From: Acidobacteriota bacterium
GTDB taxonomy: Bacteria; Acidobacteriota; JAAYUB01
Direction of reading: 5' to 3'
Assembly: GCA_018001935.1 (NCBI GenBank)
Contig: JAGNHB010000002.1
Span: 124,001 to 188,000, forward strand
DNA: 64,000 bases
Every line of letters begins with the position of its first letter. Positions within the stretch are counted from its first letter, which is position 1. Shown piece by piece: positions 16,432 through 25,255 of the stretch. The notes beneath the pieces were generated by a model. The model was given only the letters and a program-made list of their open reading frames with translations. It ran no database searches and was not told where the DNA came from. The translations under genes were made by a program, and so were the position numbers.

Positions 16432-17747
16432 GCGAATCCCCTTCGGTCACGCCCCCTGCCCCGGAACTCACCCGGGAGGACGTGAAGGTCATCCTTCAGG
16501 CCTTCTTCGACAAGCTGGACGCCGGGAAGGCGGCCGGCCTCAACGCCTGCGTCCACTGCGGGCTCTGCGCCGAGAGCTGCCACTACGCCCTGACCCACGA
16601 CGAGATCGAGGCCGTCCCCGGGTGGAAACTCGACCTGGCGGGGCGGGTCTTCCGCCGCCACTTCACCCTCGCCGGCAGGCTGTTCCCCGCGCTGACCGGC
16701 GCGAAGACGCTGGACCCGGGCCTCGTGGCCGAGTGGGTGGACTCCCTCTTCGGGCGGTGCACCCTCTGCGGGCGCTGCTCCCTCAACTGCTCGGTGGGCA
16801 TCCAGATCCCCGCCATTGTCCGGGCGGCCCGGGGCGCCCTGGCGGCCAGGGGGCTCGTCCCCTCCGACCTGCAGTCCACGGTGGACCTGGCGGTGAACGT
16901 GGGCAACAACATGGGGATCACCCGCGAGGAGTGGATCGAGACCGTGGAGTGGCTCGAGGAGGAACTGCGGGGCGAGAGCGGCGACCCCGGGGCCCGGATC
17001 CCCTTCGACGCGGAAGGGGCGCGGGTGCTCTACACGGTCAACCCCCGGGAGCCCAAGTTCTTCCCCCTCTCCCTCCTGGCGGCCGCCCGGATCTTCCACG
17101 CGGCCGGGGAGAACTGGACCCTCTCCCGGGACTACTACGACGTCACGAACTACGGGCTGTTCAGCGGCGACGACGTGGCCGCCGGGACGATCTCGGGGCA
17201 CCTGGCGGACACCATGCGGCGGCTGGGGGCGAAGGTCCTGGTCCTGGGCGAGTGCGGGCACGGCTTCGCCGCCAACCGCTGGGAAGCCCCCGAGTGGCTG
17301 CGGGAGAGATACGGCTTCGAAGTGATCAGCTTCGTCGAGCTGTTGTGGGACTACCTCCGCGACGGGAAAATCCGGGTGGACCCCTCGCGCGTCCCCCAGC
17401 GCGTCACCCTCCACGACCCGTGCAACCTGGTGCGCCACGGCGGCGTGACGGAGCCTCAGCGCGAGGTCCTGCGCCGCGCCGTGGCCGACTTCGTGGAGAT
17501 GACCCCCAACCGAGACCAGAACTTCTGCTGCGGCGGGGGCGGCGGCCAGCTCGCCATGAGCCGCTTCGCGAAACGCCGCCTGAAGGCCGGGAAGGTCAAG
17601 GCCGACCAGATCGCCCGGACCGGCGCGAAGATCGTGGCGGCCCCCTGTCACAACTGCATCGACCAGCTCATGGACCTGAACAAGGAATACAAGCTCGGCG
17701 TCACCGTCAAGTCCCTCGGCGAGATCGTCGCCGACGCGCTGGTGTAA
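16428..17747 (+). CDS. DsrK/HdrD-like iron-sulfur oxidoreductase
   Basis: This 439-residue protein has two N-terminal [4Fe-4S] motifs (CVHCGLCAESCHY and CTLCGRCSLNCSV) and two CCG-type domains (LHDPCNLVRHGG, NFCCGGGGG and APCHNCIDQL). The second CCG region is the heterodisulfide-type active site that in DsrK is thought to reduce the DsrC trisulfide. The start at 16428 overlaps the stop of the membrane subunit. Together with dsrC it forms a complete DsrC-DsrM-DsrK-like module. The electron carrier and sulfur donor are not evident from the window. Confidence 0.9.
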   Translation: MSESPSVTPPAPELTREDVKVILQAFFDKLDAGKAAGLNACVHCGLCAESCHYALTHDEIEAVPGWKLDLAGRVFRRHFTLAGRLFPALTGAKTLDPGLVAEWVDSLFGRCTLCGRCSLNCSVGIQIPAIVRAARGALAARGLVPSDLQSTVDLAVNVGNNMGITREEWIETVEWLEEELRGESGDPGARIPFDAEGARVLYTVNPREPKFFPLSLLAAARIFHAAGENWTLSRDYYDVTNYGLFSGDDVAAGTISGHLADTMRRLGAKVLVLGECGHGFAANRWEAPEWLRERYGFEVISFVELLWDYLRDGKIRVDPSRVPQRVTLHDPCNLVRHGGVTEPQREVLRRAVADFVEMTPNRDQNFCCGGGGGQLAMSRFAKRRLKAGKVKADQIARTGAKIVAAPCHNCIDQLMDLNKEYKLGVTVKSLGEIVADALV

Positions 17748-17877
17748 CCCTCTTCGCCGCGGCCGTGGTGCGGGCTTCAGTTCAATGCCCCTGACTTTTC
17801 GCTTCGGCTGCGTGAAGATCGGCTGCCGCGAGCCTGTTCGTCCGGCTTTGCGGCCTTGGCGGCCTTGCGGGATGACC

Positions 17878-17930
17878 ATCCGGAATGGCTCTCGCCAAGG
17901 CGCCAAGCCCGCCAAGAAAACGCGGACACC
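17878..17930. repeat. Dispersed intergenic motif (CTCGCCAAGGCGCCAAG type)
   Basis: A purine-biased stretch between convergent genes reads GGCTCTCGCCAAGGCGCC followed by AAGCCCGCCAAGAAAACGC. Related copies lie at 15236-15260, 26695-26733 and 39264-39299. The interval 17748-17967 holds no gene. Confidence 0.55.
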
Positions 17931-17967
17931 GCCGGGACGCCTGTGTTGTCAGCGAGGGTTACGAAGC

Positions 17968-19212
17968 TCACCGCATGGCTTGCTCGAGGTCGGCGATGAG
18001 GTCCTCGGGGGCTTCGAGGCCCACCGAGAGGCGGATCATGTTGGGGGTGATCCCCGCGTGGACCTTCTCCTCGTCGGACATGTCGGCGTGGGTCATGGAA
18101 TAGGGGTGCTCGATGAGGGTCTCGATGCCGCCGAGGCTCACCGCCAGCTTCATGAGCTTCAGCCGGTTCAGGATGGCGAAGGCCTCGGGCTCGCCCCCCT
18201 CGATCCAGAAGGAGATGAGGGACCCGGTGCCGGTGCACTGGCTCCGGAACAGCTCCACCTGGTAGTCGCCCATCTCGGGGAAACCGGGGTAGGCCACCCG
18301 TTGCACCCGTTTGTGATCCTTCAGGTAACGGGCCACTTCCACGGCGTTTTCCTGCTGCTTTTCCATGCGGAGCTGGAGGGTGCCCAGGCTGCGGAGGATC
18401 AGCCAGGCGGTGTCGGGGTCGGAGTTGGACCCCAGGATGGTGCGGACCGCTTTGACCTGGCCGATCAATTCCTTCGACCCCAGCACCAGGCCGGCCACCA
18501 GGTCGGAGTGACCGCCGATGAACTTGGTGGCGGAGTAGATGCACAGGTCGGCGCCGAAGGCGGCCGGACAGCAGAAGATGGGCCCCATGAACGTGTTGTC
18601 CACCGCCAGCACGATTTTTCGCTCCGGAGTGCTGTACTTGAGAGCCACCTTGCGGGCGGCGCCGATGTCGGTCAGCACGATGGTGGGGTTCGCCGGCGAC
18701 TCGATGTAGATCATCTTCACCGTCGGGTCTTTTTTCACGAGGTCCTCGATGACCTCCCGGCGGCTGCCGGCGGGGAACGGCACGGCCCGGATGTTATAGT
18801 TGGGGAGCATCTTTCGGAAGAGGTACTCGGTGCCGCCGTAGAGGGGGTCCGAGAAGGCGATGGTGTCGCCGGGGCGCAGCAGGGCCAGGCAGGTGCCGGA
18901 GATGGCCCCCATGCCCGAGGAGAACAGGGCGGCGGCCTCGGTGTTGTCCCATGCCGAAATCTTGTCCTCCACCATCTCGGAGTTGGGGTTGTTCACCCGG
19001 GTGTAGATGAGGGAGGGGGTCTCCCCCTTCCGGGGCTGTTCCATCCCGTAGGCGATGGCGAAAGCCCGCTTGCCTTCCTCGGCGGACTTGAACACGAAGG
19101 TGGAGGTCCGGAAGACCGGCGGGATGGCCGCCCCTTCCGACCACTGGGGGTTGTAGCCCTTCTCGAAGATCACGGTCTGCGGGTTCCATCGCTTGCGAGG
19201 CTTGTCAGTCAT
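17968..19212 (-). CDS. Cys/Met-metabolism PLP-dependent enzyme (cystathionine gamma-lyase / methionine gamma-lyase type)
   Basis: This 414-residue fold-type I PLP enzyme has the Schiff-base lysine in SATKFIGGHSDLVAG, the AVDNTFMGP segment with the PLP-binding Asp, and YTRVNNPNSEMVEDKI. Family members include cystathionine gamma-synthase, beta/gamma-lyases and methionine gamma-lyase; the motif set does not settle which. The start ATG has AGGAGG 5 nt upstream. It is transcribed away from the PEBP gene from a divergent promoter. A second, more distant member of the family is at 25256-26683. Confidence 0.88.
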   Translation of the reverse strand: MTDKPRKRWNPQTVIFEKGYNPQWSEGAAIPPVFRTSTFVFKSAEEGKRAFAIAYGMEQPRKGETPSLIYTRVNNPNSEMVEDKISAWDNTEAAALFSSGMGAISGTCLALLRPGDTIAFSDPLYGGTEYLFRKMLPNYNIRAVPFPAGSRREVIEDLVKKDPTVKMIYIESPANPTIVLTDIGAARKVALKYSTPERKIVLAVDNTFMGPIFCCPAAFGADLCIYSATKFIGGHSDLVAGLVLGSKELIGQVKAVRTILGSNSDPDTAWLILRSLGTLQLRMEKQQENAVEVARYLKDHKRVQRVAYPGFPEMGDYQVELFRSQCTGTGSLISFWIEGGEPEAFAILNRLKLMKLAVSLGGIETLIEHPYSMTHADMSDEEKVHAGITPNMIRLSVGLEAPEDLIADLEQAMR

Positions 19213-19250
19213 GGGATCCTCCTGGTGATTTTCAGCGGACTGGAGGGGCG

Positions 19251-19279
19251 ATTTTACCTGAAGAAATGCCGTTTGTCGT
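19251..19279 (-). promoter_or_regulatory. Promoter for the PLP enzyme (minus strand)
   Basis: ACGACA (19279-19274), 17 bp and TAAAAT (19256-19251), about 40 bp before the ATG at 19212. It lies back to back with the plus-strand promoter at 19297. Confidence 0.45.
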
Positions 19280-19296
19280 GGGAAATTTCGAATTCC

Positions 19297-19325
19297 TTGA
19301 CACTCCCCGCACCGCGGGATACAAT
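19297..19325 (+). promoter_or_regulatory. Strong sigma70-type promoter for the PEBP lipoprotein
   Basis: Perfect TTGACA (19297-19302), 17 bp, TACAAT (19320-19325), then a GGAGG ribosome site before the ATG at 19353. Confidence 0.8.
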
Positions 19326-19352
19326 CGGTTCAACCTGTCCGGAGGTGCTTTC

Positions 19353-19919
19353 ATGAAGCGTTTCGCTGTGGCTCTGTCGTCTTTCGCGATCCTCCTGTGC
19401 GCCGTTTCCTGCACGAAGGATCGGGCGGGGAGCCAGGGGGGCGCTCCGTCCGGGTCGGGTTTCTCCCTCACCAGCCCGGCATTCGCCGACGACAGCCCCA
19501 TGCCGGCCCTCTACTCCCTCGAGGGGGGGAACAAGACCCCGCCCCTGGCCTGGAGCAAGGTCCCCGAGGGGACGCAGTCGCTGGTGCTCATCTGCCACGA
19601 CCCCGACGCCCCGGGCGGCAACTTCACGCACTGGCTGGCCTGGGACATCCCCCCCGCGATCGGCAGGCTGGAGGAGGGCCAACCGAAGACCGGCCTGATG
19701 ATGTGCGGCGGCGCCCAGGGGCTCAACGACTTCGGCCTCATCGGCTGGGACGGGCCCTCCCCGCCCTCGGGGACCCACCGCTACATGTTCACCCTGATCG
19801 CCCTGGACACGCCCAAACTTCCCCTCGATCCCGGGAAAGCCCTGCGGAGCGACGTCGACAAGCACCTGCAGGGGCATGAGAAGGGCCGGGCCCTCCTGAC
19901 GGGCACCTTCTCGAAATAG
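19353..19919 (+). CDS. PEBP/YbhB-family lipoprotein
   Basis: A 188-residue protein with a lipoprotein signal (MKRFAVALSSFAILLCAVSC, lipobox CAVSC) and a phosphatidylethanolamine-binding-protein domain: GGNKTPPLAWSKVPEGTQS, CHDPDAPGGNFTHWLAWDIP, GPSPPSGTHRYMFTLIALD. The DPDAP and GTHRY ligand-site motifs are intact. I moved the start to the ATG at 19353 because of the GGAGG site and the signal peptide. Bacterial YbhB proteins have no settled function. Confidence 0.93.
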   Translation: MKRFAVALSSFAILLCAVSCTKDRAGSQGGAPSGSGFSLTSPAFADDSPMPALYSLEGGNKTPPLAWSKVPEGTQSLVLICHDPDAPGGNFTHWLAWDIPPAIGRLEEGQPKTGLMMCGGAQGLNDFGLIGWDGPSPPSGTHRYMFTLIALDTPKLPLDPGKALRSDVDKHLQGHEKGRALLTGTFSK

Positions 19920-19975
19920 GGGGCCGCGGTGGCCATCCCCCGGCTCTTCGTCGGCGGCCTCCCCCCCGGTGCCCC

Positions 19976-22900
19976 ATGAAGCTCCTCCCCGCCGCGAGCA
20001 CCCGGAGCCTGCGCGCCCTGGCGGAAGCCGTTCTCCTGAGCACCGTCTGCCTGGTCCCGGTCTTCTTCAACCCTTACTCCAAGCGCTGTTTCGATCCCGA
20101 CCGGTCCGCGCTGCTCCGCGGGTTCGCCTTCGTGGCGGCCGCCTGCCTCGCGGGTTACCTCTGGGCGAGGTGGACGTCCCCCCACCCCCACGACCCCGCG
20201 CGCAAGGGCGACTCCCTCGACCAGGCCGCCACCCGGGGCATCCTCGGGGCGATCGGGTTCTACCTGTTTTCCCTGACCCTGTCCACCCTCTTCTCGCTCT
20301 CCCCTTCCACGAGCTTCTTCGGCCCCTACGACCGCGGCGGGGGACTCCTCACGGTGCTGTCGGGGATGTGCTTCTTCGTACTCATCCGGGTCTTCGTGAC
20401 CACCCGGCCCCAGATGGAACGGGTCCTCCTCGCGATGGTGGCGGTTTCCGTCCCCGTGGCCGTGTACGCCATCTGCCAGCGCGCGGGGTTCGACGCGGTC
20501 AAGTGGTCCAACTACTTCAACGGGAGAGTGGGCTCCACCCTTGGAAACCCCATCTTCCTGGGAAGTTTCATCCTCCTGACGTTCATGGTCACGCTGCGGC
20601 AGCTCTGGCTGGCGGCCCGGGACGTGATGTCCCACGGCTGGCAGGGCGGCGGGAGGGTCGCCAGGGTGTCCCTCTTCGGCATCGCCGCGCTGCTCCAGTT
20701 GACCGCCCTCCTGCTGAGCGGCAGCCGGGGCCCCTTCCTGGCCCTGTTCGCCGCCCTGCTGGTGATCGGGATCCTCCTCCTCCTCCAGCGCGGGAAAGTC
20801 CGCGCGGCGGTGGTGCTCGTCGGCGTCCCCGCCCTGGCGGCGGGCATGATGATGGTGGGGCAGCGGGCCCTGGACAAGGTCCAGGTCCCCCACCACGTTT
20901 CCCACCTCTTCCGTCTCCTGGATGCCGAGGAGGGGAACAGCCGCGTCCGGTTGCTCATCTGGAGGGGGCTGGCCCGGATGGCGGTGAACTGGAGCACCCT
21001 GAGCGACGCCGAGGGGAACCCCGACCGCTTCACCCGGCTGCGGCCGCTGCTGGGTTACGGCCCCGAAACGGTCCAGCTGGTCTTCGACCGGTACTACTCC
21101 CCGGAACTGGGCCGGCTGGAGTCCCGGGCGGCCATGATCGACCGCTGCCACAACGAGTCGTGGGAGGCGCTGGCCTGTCGGGGGTGGGTCGGCCTCCTGG
21201 CGCAACTCGGCCTGTTCCTCGCCCTTTTCTCCTTCGGGGTGCACCAGCTGGGCCTGAGCCCGACCCGGCGGCACCGTCGGAGGTTCCTGCTCTACACCAT
21301 CGGGGCCGGGATCGGCGGCGGCCTCCTCCTGAGCCTGCTCCGGGGGCCGGAATACGGGATGCTGGGAACGTCCGGCGGCCTGGTCGCGGGGATCCTGCTT
21401 TACCTGTTCCTCTTCGCCCGGCGCCTCCACCCGCCGCCCCACCCCCCGGTCGAGCAGGACCTGACCGTCGTCTTCCTCTTCGGGGGGGTGATCGGCTTTT
21501 TCGTCGAGACCCAGTTCGGGTTTTCCACGGTGACCACCACCTTGTGGTTCTGGGTCTTCTCCGGTCTCCTCGTCGCAGCCCCGGCGTGTTTTCGCCACAC
21601 CGGGCCGGAACACGGCGCACACCCCCCGGAGGAGGAAACGCCGCCCGACACCGTCTGGATCGCCCTCACGGGTTCCGTGACGGCCTTCTCCCTGTTCTTC
21701 AGCCTGTCGTCCATCCCCTACCCGCCGACCGGCCTTTTCCGCCAGTTCATCCGCATCCTGTCCGGCCCTGCCGGCATCATCCTGGCCGTGACCCTGCTCT
21801 GGTCGGCCCTGGCCGTGGCCGCCACCGGCCGCGGCGCCGGGGGGTGGCGCCGCACCCTGCGTCGTCAATTCGCGATGCTGGCCGTGTTCACCGTGCCGTT
21901 GGCCTTTTTCGGGATGTGGGTGGCCTGGCTGCAGTCCGCCAGCACGCGGCTCCCCCTGGATCCTCCGGCAGCCCGCGTGGCGCGGGCTGGGGCCGTTGGG
22001 AACGTCCTGGGGGTCGTCATCGCCGGTTTCGCCGTGATCGTCGTCCTGGTGGCCATCCGGCTCAGGTCCCGAAGCTCGGCGCCCCCCGCCGGCCACGTCA
22101 CGGACGCGATCCCCGGGTCCCTGGCGGGCGGGTTGATCGCGGTGGCGGTCATTGCGGCCTGGTTCGCCGGCTTCCAGGGGACCACCGCGGACCGGTTCGC
22201 CCAGGAGGCGGAATTCGCCGCCGGTCGGCAGTCCTGGGACCTCTCCGTCGCCGCGGGGATGCGGGCGCACCTCCTCGCCCGCGAGGAGCCGGTCTACGCG
22301 GCCAACCTCGGCCGGTATTACCAACGCAAGGCCATGGCCGCCACGTCCCCGACCCTGGCGGACAAACTGGCCATCGAGGCGGAGCACTACCTCGGCCTCG
22401 CGCTCTTCCACTGCCCCTGGCGGGCGACCTACACCCTGACCCTGGCCGATCTCTACCAGTGGCGGGCCGCGGAGGCGGTCTGGCCGGGTGCGGTGCAGGT
22501 CTACGCCGACAAGGCGGACCGGTACTACCTGGAGTCGGTCCGCCTGGCCCCCTACAACCCCATCTACCGCAACAACCGGGCAAAACTCTACATCCGGGTC
22601 CTCCAGCAACCCGAGCGCGCGATGGTCATCCTCCAGGGCTCCCTGCAGCTCGACCCCCTCTTCGGGAGCACCCACCTCCTGCTGGGAGAGTGTTTCTATG
22701 CCATCGGCAGCGAGCATTGCGTCGGCGGGGAGCGGTACGCCGTCTTCCGCCGGGCGCTCAACCACTATCTCCTCGGTTTCCAGTACGGCAACCCCTGGGA
22801 GATCGAGACGCCCGCCGAGGCGAGGCTGAACATGGCCCGTCTCTGCGTGGAGCTGGGGGACAAGGCCGGCTTCACCGCCCAGAACACGCTGGCCCTCAAG

Positions 22901-23086
22901 AGCGCTGCCGCCGACGAACGGGAGTGGATCACCGGGGAACTGCTCCGCCTCGAGCGACGCCTGGCCCGCCGGGAGACTTTCGACCGGGACGGGCATCCCC
23001 GGCGGCCGAAACACTCCACCTTCCGACGCTACGCCCCCGCCGCGGAGCGCGAGAACCTTCGCAAGACCGCGGTGCCCGTGATGTGA
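19976..23086 (+). CDS. O-antigen ligase-family membrane protein with C-terminal TPR region
   Basis: This 1036-residue protein has about 12 or more hydrophobic segments in its first ~740 residues. The Wzy_C/O-antigen-ligase core includes LLSGSRGPFLALFAALLV and a long periplasmic loop (RLLIWRGLARMAV to RCHNESWEALACRGW) containing the GYGPE motif and the conserved HNE. The C-terminal ~280 residues are helical TPR-like repeats (e.g. ADKADRYYLESVRLAPYNP). Such proteins polymerise or ligate surface glycans or glycosylate proteins. The ribosome site is weak. The gene converges on the FAD oxidase with only 4 bp between stops. Confidence 0.88.
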   Translation: MKLLPAASTRSLRALAEAVLLSTVCLVPVFFNPYSKRCFDPDRSALLRGFAFVAAACLAGYLWARWTSPHPHDPARKGDSLDQAATRGILGAIGFYLFSLTLSTLFSLSPSTSFFGPYDRGGGLLTVLSGMCFFVLIRVFVTTRPQMERVLLAMVAVSVPVAVYAICQRAGFDAVKWSNYFNGRVGSTLGNPIFLGSFILLTFMVTLRQLWLAARDVMSHGWQGGGRVARVSLFGIAALLQLTALLLSGSRGPFLALFAALLVIGILLLLQRGKVRAAVVLVGVPALAAGMMMVGQRALDKVQVPHHVSHLFRLLDAEEGNSRVRLLIWRGLARMAVNWSTLSDAEGNPDRFTRLRPLLGYGPETVQLVFDRYYSPELGRLESRAAMIDRCHNESWEALACRGWVGLLAQLGLFLALFSFGVHQLGLSPTRRHRRRFLLYTIGAGIGGGLLLSLLRGPEYGMLGTSGGLVAGILLYLFLFARRLHPPPHPPVEQDLTVVFLFGGVIGFFVETQFGFSTVTTTLWFWVFSGLLVAAPACFRHTGPEHGAHPPEEETPPDTVWIALTGSVTAFSLFFSLSSIPYPPTGLFRQFIRILSGPAGIILAVTLLWSALAVAATGRGAGGWRRTLRRQFAMLAVFTVPLAFFGMWVAWLQSASTRLPLDPPAARVARAGAVGNVLGVVIAGFAVIVVLVAIRLRSRSSAPPAGHVTDAIPGSLAGGLIAVAVIAAWFAGFQGTTADRFAQEAEFAAGRQSWDLSVAAGMRAHLLAREEPVYAANLGRYYQRKAMAATSPTLADKLAIEAEHYLGLALFHCPWRATYTLTLADLYQWRAAEAVWPGAVQVYADKADRYYLESVRLAPYNPIYRNNRAKLYIRVLQQPERAMVILQGSLQLDPLFGSTHLLLGECFYAIGSEHCVGGERYAVFRRALNHYLLGFQYGNPWEIETPAEARLNMARLCVELGDKAGFTAQNTLALKSAAADEREWITGELLRLERRLARRETFDRDGHPRRPKHSTFRRYAPAAERENLRKTAVPVM

Positions 23087-23090
23087 GGGG

Positions 23091-24458
23091 TCAGTCGAAC
23101 AGGTTTCCCGGCGCGAGAACGCCCCGCGGGTCCGCCGCCCGCTTGAAGGCGCGCATCCATTCCAGGACGACGGGGGGATACATGTAGGCCAGGAATTCCT
23201 TCTTGGTTTTCCCGATGCCATGCTCGGCACTGATCGTTCCCCCCAGGCCGCACACGTGCCGGCACATGGCGTGGACGGCCCTTCGGGCCGCACGGAGGGC
23301 GGTTTCGTCGGGGGCGAGAAGGTTGAAGTGGGGGTGCCCGTTCCCGAGGTGGCCGAAGCAGAAGACCTCGCCCAGGCCCTCCGCGGCGCACATGCCCCGC
23401 ACGGCCGGGACGACGTCCGGGAGCAGGCGGTAATCCACCGCCCAGTCGGTCGAGAGCTTCCGCCCGCCCCGGTCCCGGTAGCGAATCCCCTGCTCGTTGA
23501 GACCGGACGGGATGGCGTGGCGAAAGTCCCGCATCTGCTGCTTCCGCGCGCGGGTGTCGCCCACGACGGTGTCGTCGACGACGGCCCCGAGGCCCTCGAG
23601 CCTCTCCAGCCAGGCCTCGAGGGCCGTCTCGGCCCCGCCTTCGGCGACCTCCTCCTCGAAGAACAGCATGCCGCCCGGGTGGGCGGGCAGTGCGGCGGCC
23701 TTTTCACGGCGCAGCAGGTTCAGACAGGCAAGGTCGAAGTACTCCAGGCAGCGGACCGGCCAACGGGCGTCGCGGATGGCGGTCACGGCGCGCAGGGTGT
23801 CCGCCTCGCCCGGGAAAAAAGCGAAGACGGCGAGGTAATCCGCGGGGGGGGGAAGACACTGCACCTCCACCTCCGTGATGACGCCCAGCGTCCCCTCGGA
23901 GCCGATGAAGAGCTGCAGCGGGTCCTGGAAACCGAAGTACCCCGCGGCGTTCTTGTCCACGGACGCCGCGCGAAGTTCCAGGGCCCGCCCGTCCGCCAGG
24001 ACCGCCCGGATCCGCCGGACCCATTTCCGCGTCGCGCCGTACTTGAGGGTCCTCGCCCCGGAAGCGTTGGTGGCCACGGCCCCGCCCAGGGTGCAGTCGT
24101 TCTCGCTGGTGGGGTCGGGGGGAAAGAACAAACCGTTCTCCTCGAGCGTCCGCTTGAATTCGCCGAGATTCACCCCGGGCCGGGCGACGGCGGTCAACGG
24201 GCCGGGGCGGATGTCCACCACCCCCGACAGCTTTTCCGTGGAGAGCAGGAAGCCCTCGTGGCAGACGCACCCGCCCGTGGTGGAGGATCGCAGGGCGGTC
24301 GGCGTCACCTTCCGGCCGGACGCGGCGCCGTCTCTGAGGATCTCGGCGACCTCCGCCTCGTCCGCGGGGCGGTAGAGCCCCTCGGGCGACCCCCGGTAGC
24401 CCAGGGCGTCGGAATTGTAGGCTTCGAGGATGTCCGGGTCGGAGAGGGGGGCGTTCAC
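23091..24458 (-). CDS. FAD-linked oxidase (GlcD / D-lactate dehydrogenase type)
   Basis: A 455-residue flavoprotein of the VAO/GlcD family: FAD-binding motif PDPTSENDCTLGGAVATNAS with GARTLKYG, GSEGTLGVITEVEV, and the C-terminal cap signature FGHLGNGHPHFNLLAPD with GGTISAEHGIGKTKK. It probably oxidises a 2-hydroxyacid such as glycolate or D-lactate. There is no attached CCG iron-sulfur domain. The GTG start at 24458 overlaps the pilZ stop (GTGA), indicating translational coupling. Confidence 0.9.
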   Translation of the reverse strand: MNAPLSDPDILEAYNSDALGYRGSPEGLYRPADEAEVAEILRDGAASGRKVTPTALRSSTTGGCVCHEGFLLSTEKLSGVVDIRPGPLTAVARPGVNLGEFKRTLEENGLFFPPDPTSENDCTLGGAVATNASGARTLKYGATRKWVRRIRAVLADGRALELRAASVDKNAAGYFGFQDPLQLFIGSEGTLGVITEVEVQCLPPPADYLAVFAFFPGEADTLRAVTAIRDARWPVRCLEYFDLACLNLLRREKAAALPAHPGGMLFFEEEVAEGGAETALEAWLERLEGLGAVVDDTVVGDTRARKQQMRDFRHAIPSGLNEQGIRYRDRGGRKLSTDWAVDYRLLPDVVPAVRGMCAAEGLGEVFCFGHLGNGHPHFNLLAPDETALRAARRAVHAMCRHVCGLGGTISAEHGIGKTKKEFLAYMYPPVVLEWMRAFKRAADPRGVLAPGNLFD

Positions 24459-24778
24459 TTGACGACCCAGTTGTCGTCGCGTTCGAGGAACATCACGCCC
24501 ATCTTCTGGATGCCGTCCGACTCGTCCATCCAGACGCCGCGGACGGAAACGATGGCGCTGAAACGGAACTTGACGCCGCTGACCTTGAGGATGGCGCCGG
24601 GGGCCACCCGGGCGGTGGTGCAGATACAGGCTCCGGTGAGGCTGACGTCCACGGTCGTGGCCGTCTCCTTGAACGGGTTGCCCGCGAAGTCCACCCCCTC
24701 GATTTCCAGGGCGACCTTGAGCGGCACCCTCACGGCGCGCCGCCGGTCTTCCTTCCGCTGGCTGTTGTCGAAGTCCAT
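24455..24778 (-). CDS. PilZ-domain protein (probable c-di-GMP receptor)
   Basis: A 107-residue single PilZ domain with the RxxxR motif in RRRAVRVPL and the DxSxxG motif as DVSLTG, the two c-di-GMP-contacting elements. It is translationally coupled to the FAD-linked oxidase, an unusual partner. The ATG at 24778 follows a short GC-rich region without a strong ribosome site. Confidence 0.88.
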   Translation of the reverse strand: MDFDNSQRKEDRRRAVRVPLKVALEIEGVDFAGNPFKETATTVDVSLTGACICTTARVAPGAILKVSGVKFRFSAIVSVRGVWMDESDGIQKMGVMFLERDDNWVVK

Positions 24779-24904
24779 GCCGATCCCCCGCCAATCCCGC
24801 CTGCGCCCCGCCGCCCCTCCGAAGGCAAGGCTTGCGTGAAAAGGATATTATAGCGTCCGGAACGATACCGGGCAATGCTTTTGGGACCCGTCCCGGGAAA
24901 TTCG

Positions 24905-24933
24905 TTTGCATTCCCGCCGGGGCCGGATATAAT
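24905..24933 (+). promoter_or_regulatory. Promoter upstream of the O-acetylhomoserine sulfhydrylase-type gene
   Basis: TTTGCA (24905-24910), 17 bp and a perfect TATAAT (24928-24933). The coding start is at 25256, so the transcript would have a leader of about 315 nt. Confidence 0.65.
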
Positions 24934-24939
24934 GAAGGT

Positions 24940-25255
24940 GCAGTTTGTCGAAGCCTTGGAAGACTATGCAGGACCCGGCCATCCACGTACCGCTCGGTTC
25001 GTCCGGGACGGAAGCCCCGGGTCCCCGTCTGCCCTGGATGAGAGGTCCCCATTTCTCCCCCGCGGTGAAACGGCCGCCGGACGGCCACCGGGCCTTCGTG
25101 TGCTCCGGCAGTTCCCCACCCCGGCCCCGACCGCGGTAACCCCGCCCCCCCCAGAGTCGCACCCTTCGCATCGGTCCGCCCCCGGGCGCTTTCGCCGGAC
25201 GTGAACGCCCCCGACGGGCCGGGCCGGGCCACAACCCGAGGGAACCGGAGGAAAG
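24940..25255 (+). other. Long GC-rich leader of the homocysteine-synthesis gene, no gene recognised
   Basis: The interval between the TATAAT promoter and the ATG at 25256 contains several short self-complementary stretches, for example around 25000-25020 and 25070-25100. It has no SAM-I, SAM-II, cobalamin or SAH riboswitch core that I can recognise. A reading frame starting at 24932 has no ribosome site and looks random. Confidence 0.4.

Noticed and set aside
24932-25204. Short leader-peptide gene in the long leader
   Set aside because: No ribosome site, the ATG overlaps the -10 box, and the sequence looks like random GC-rich translation.
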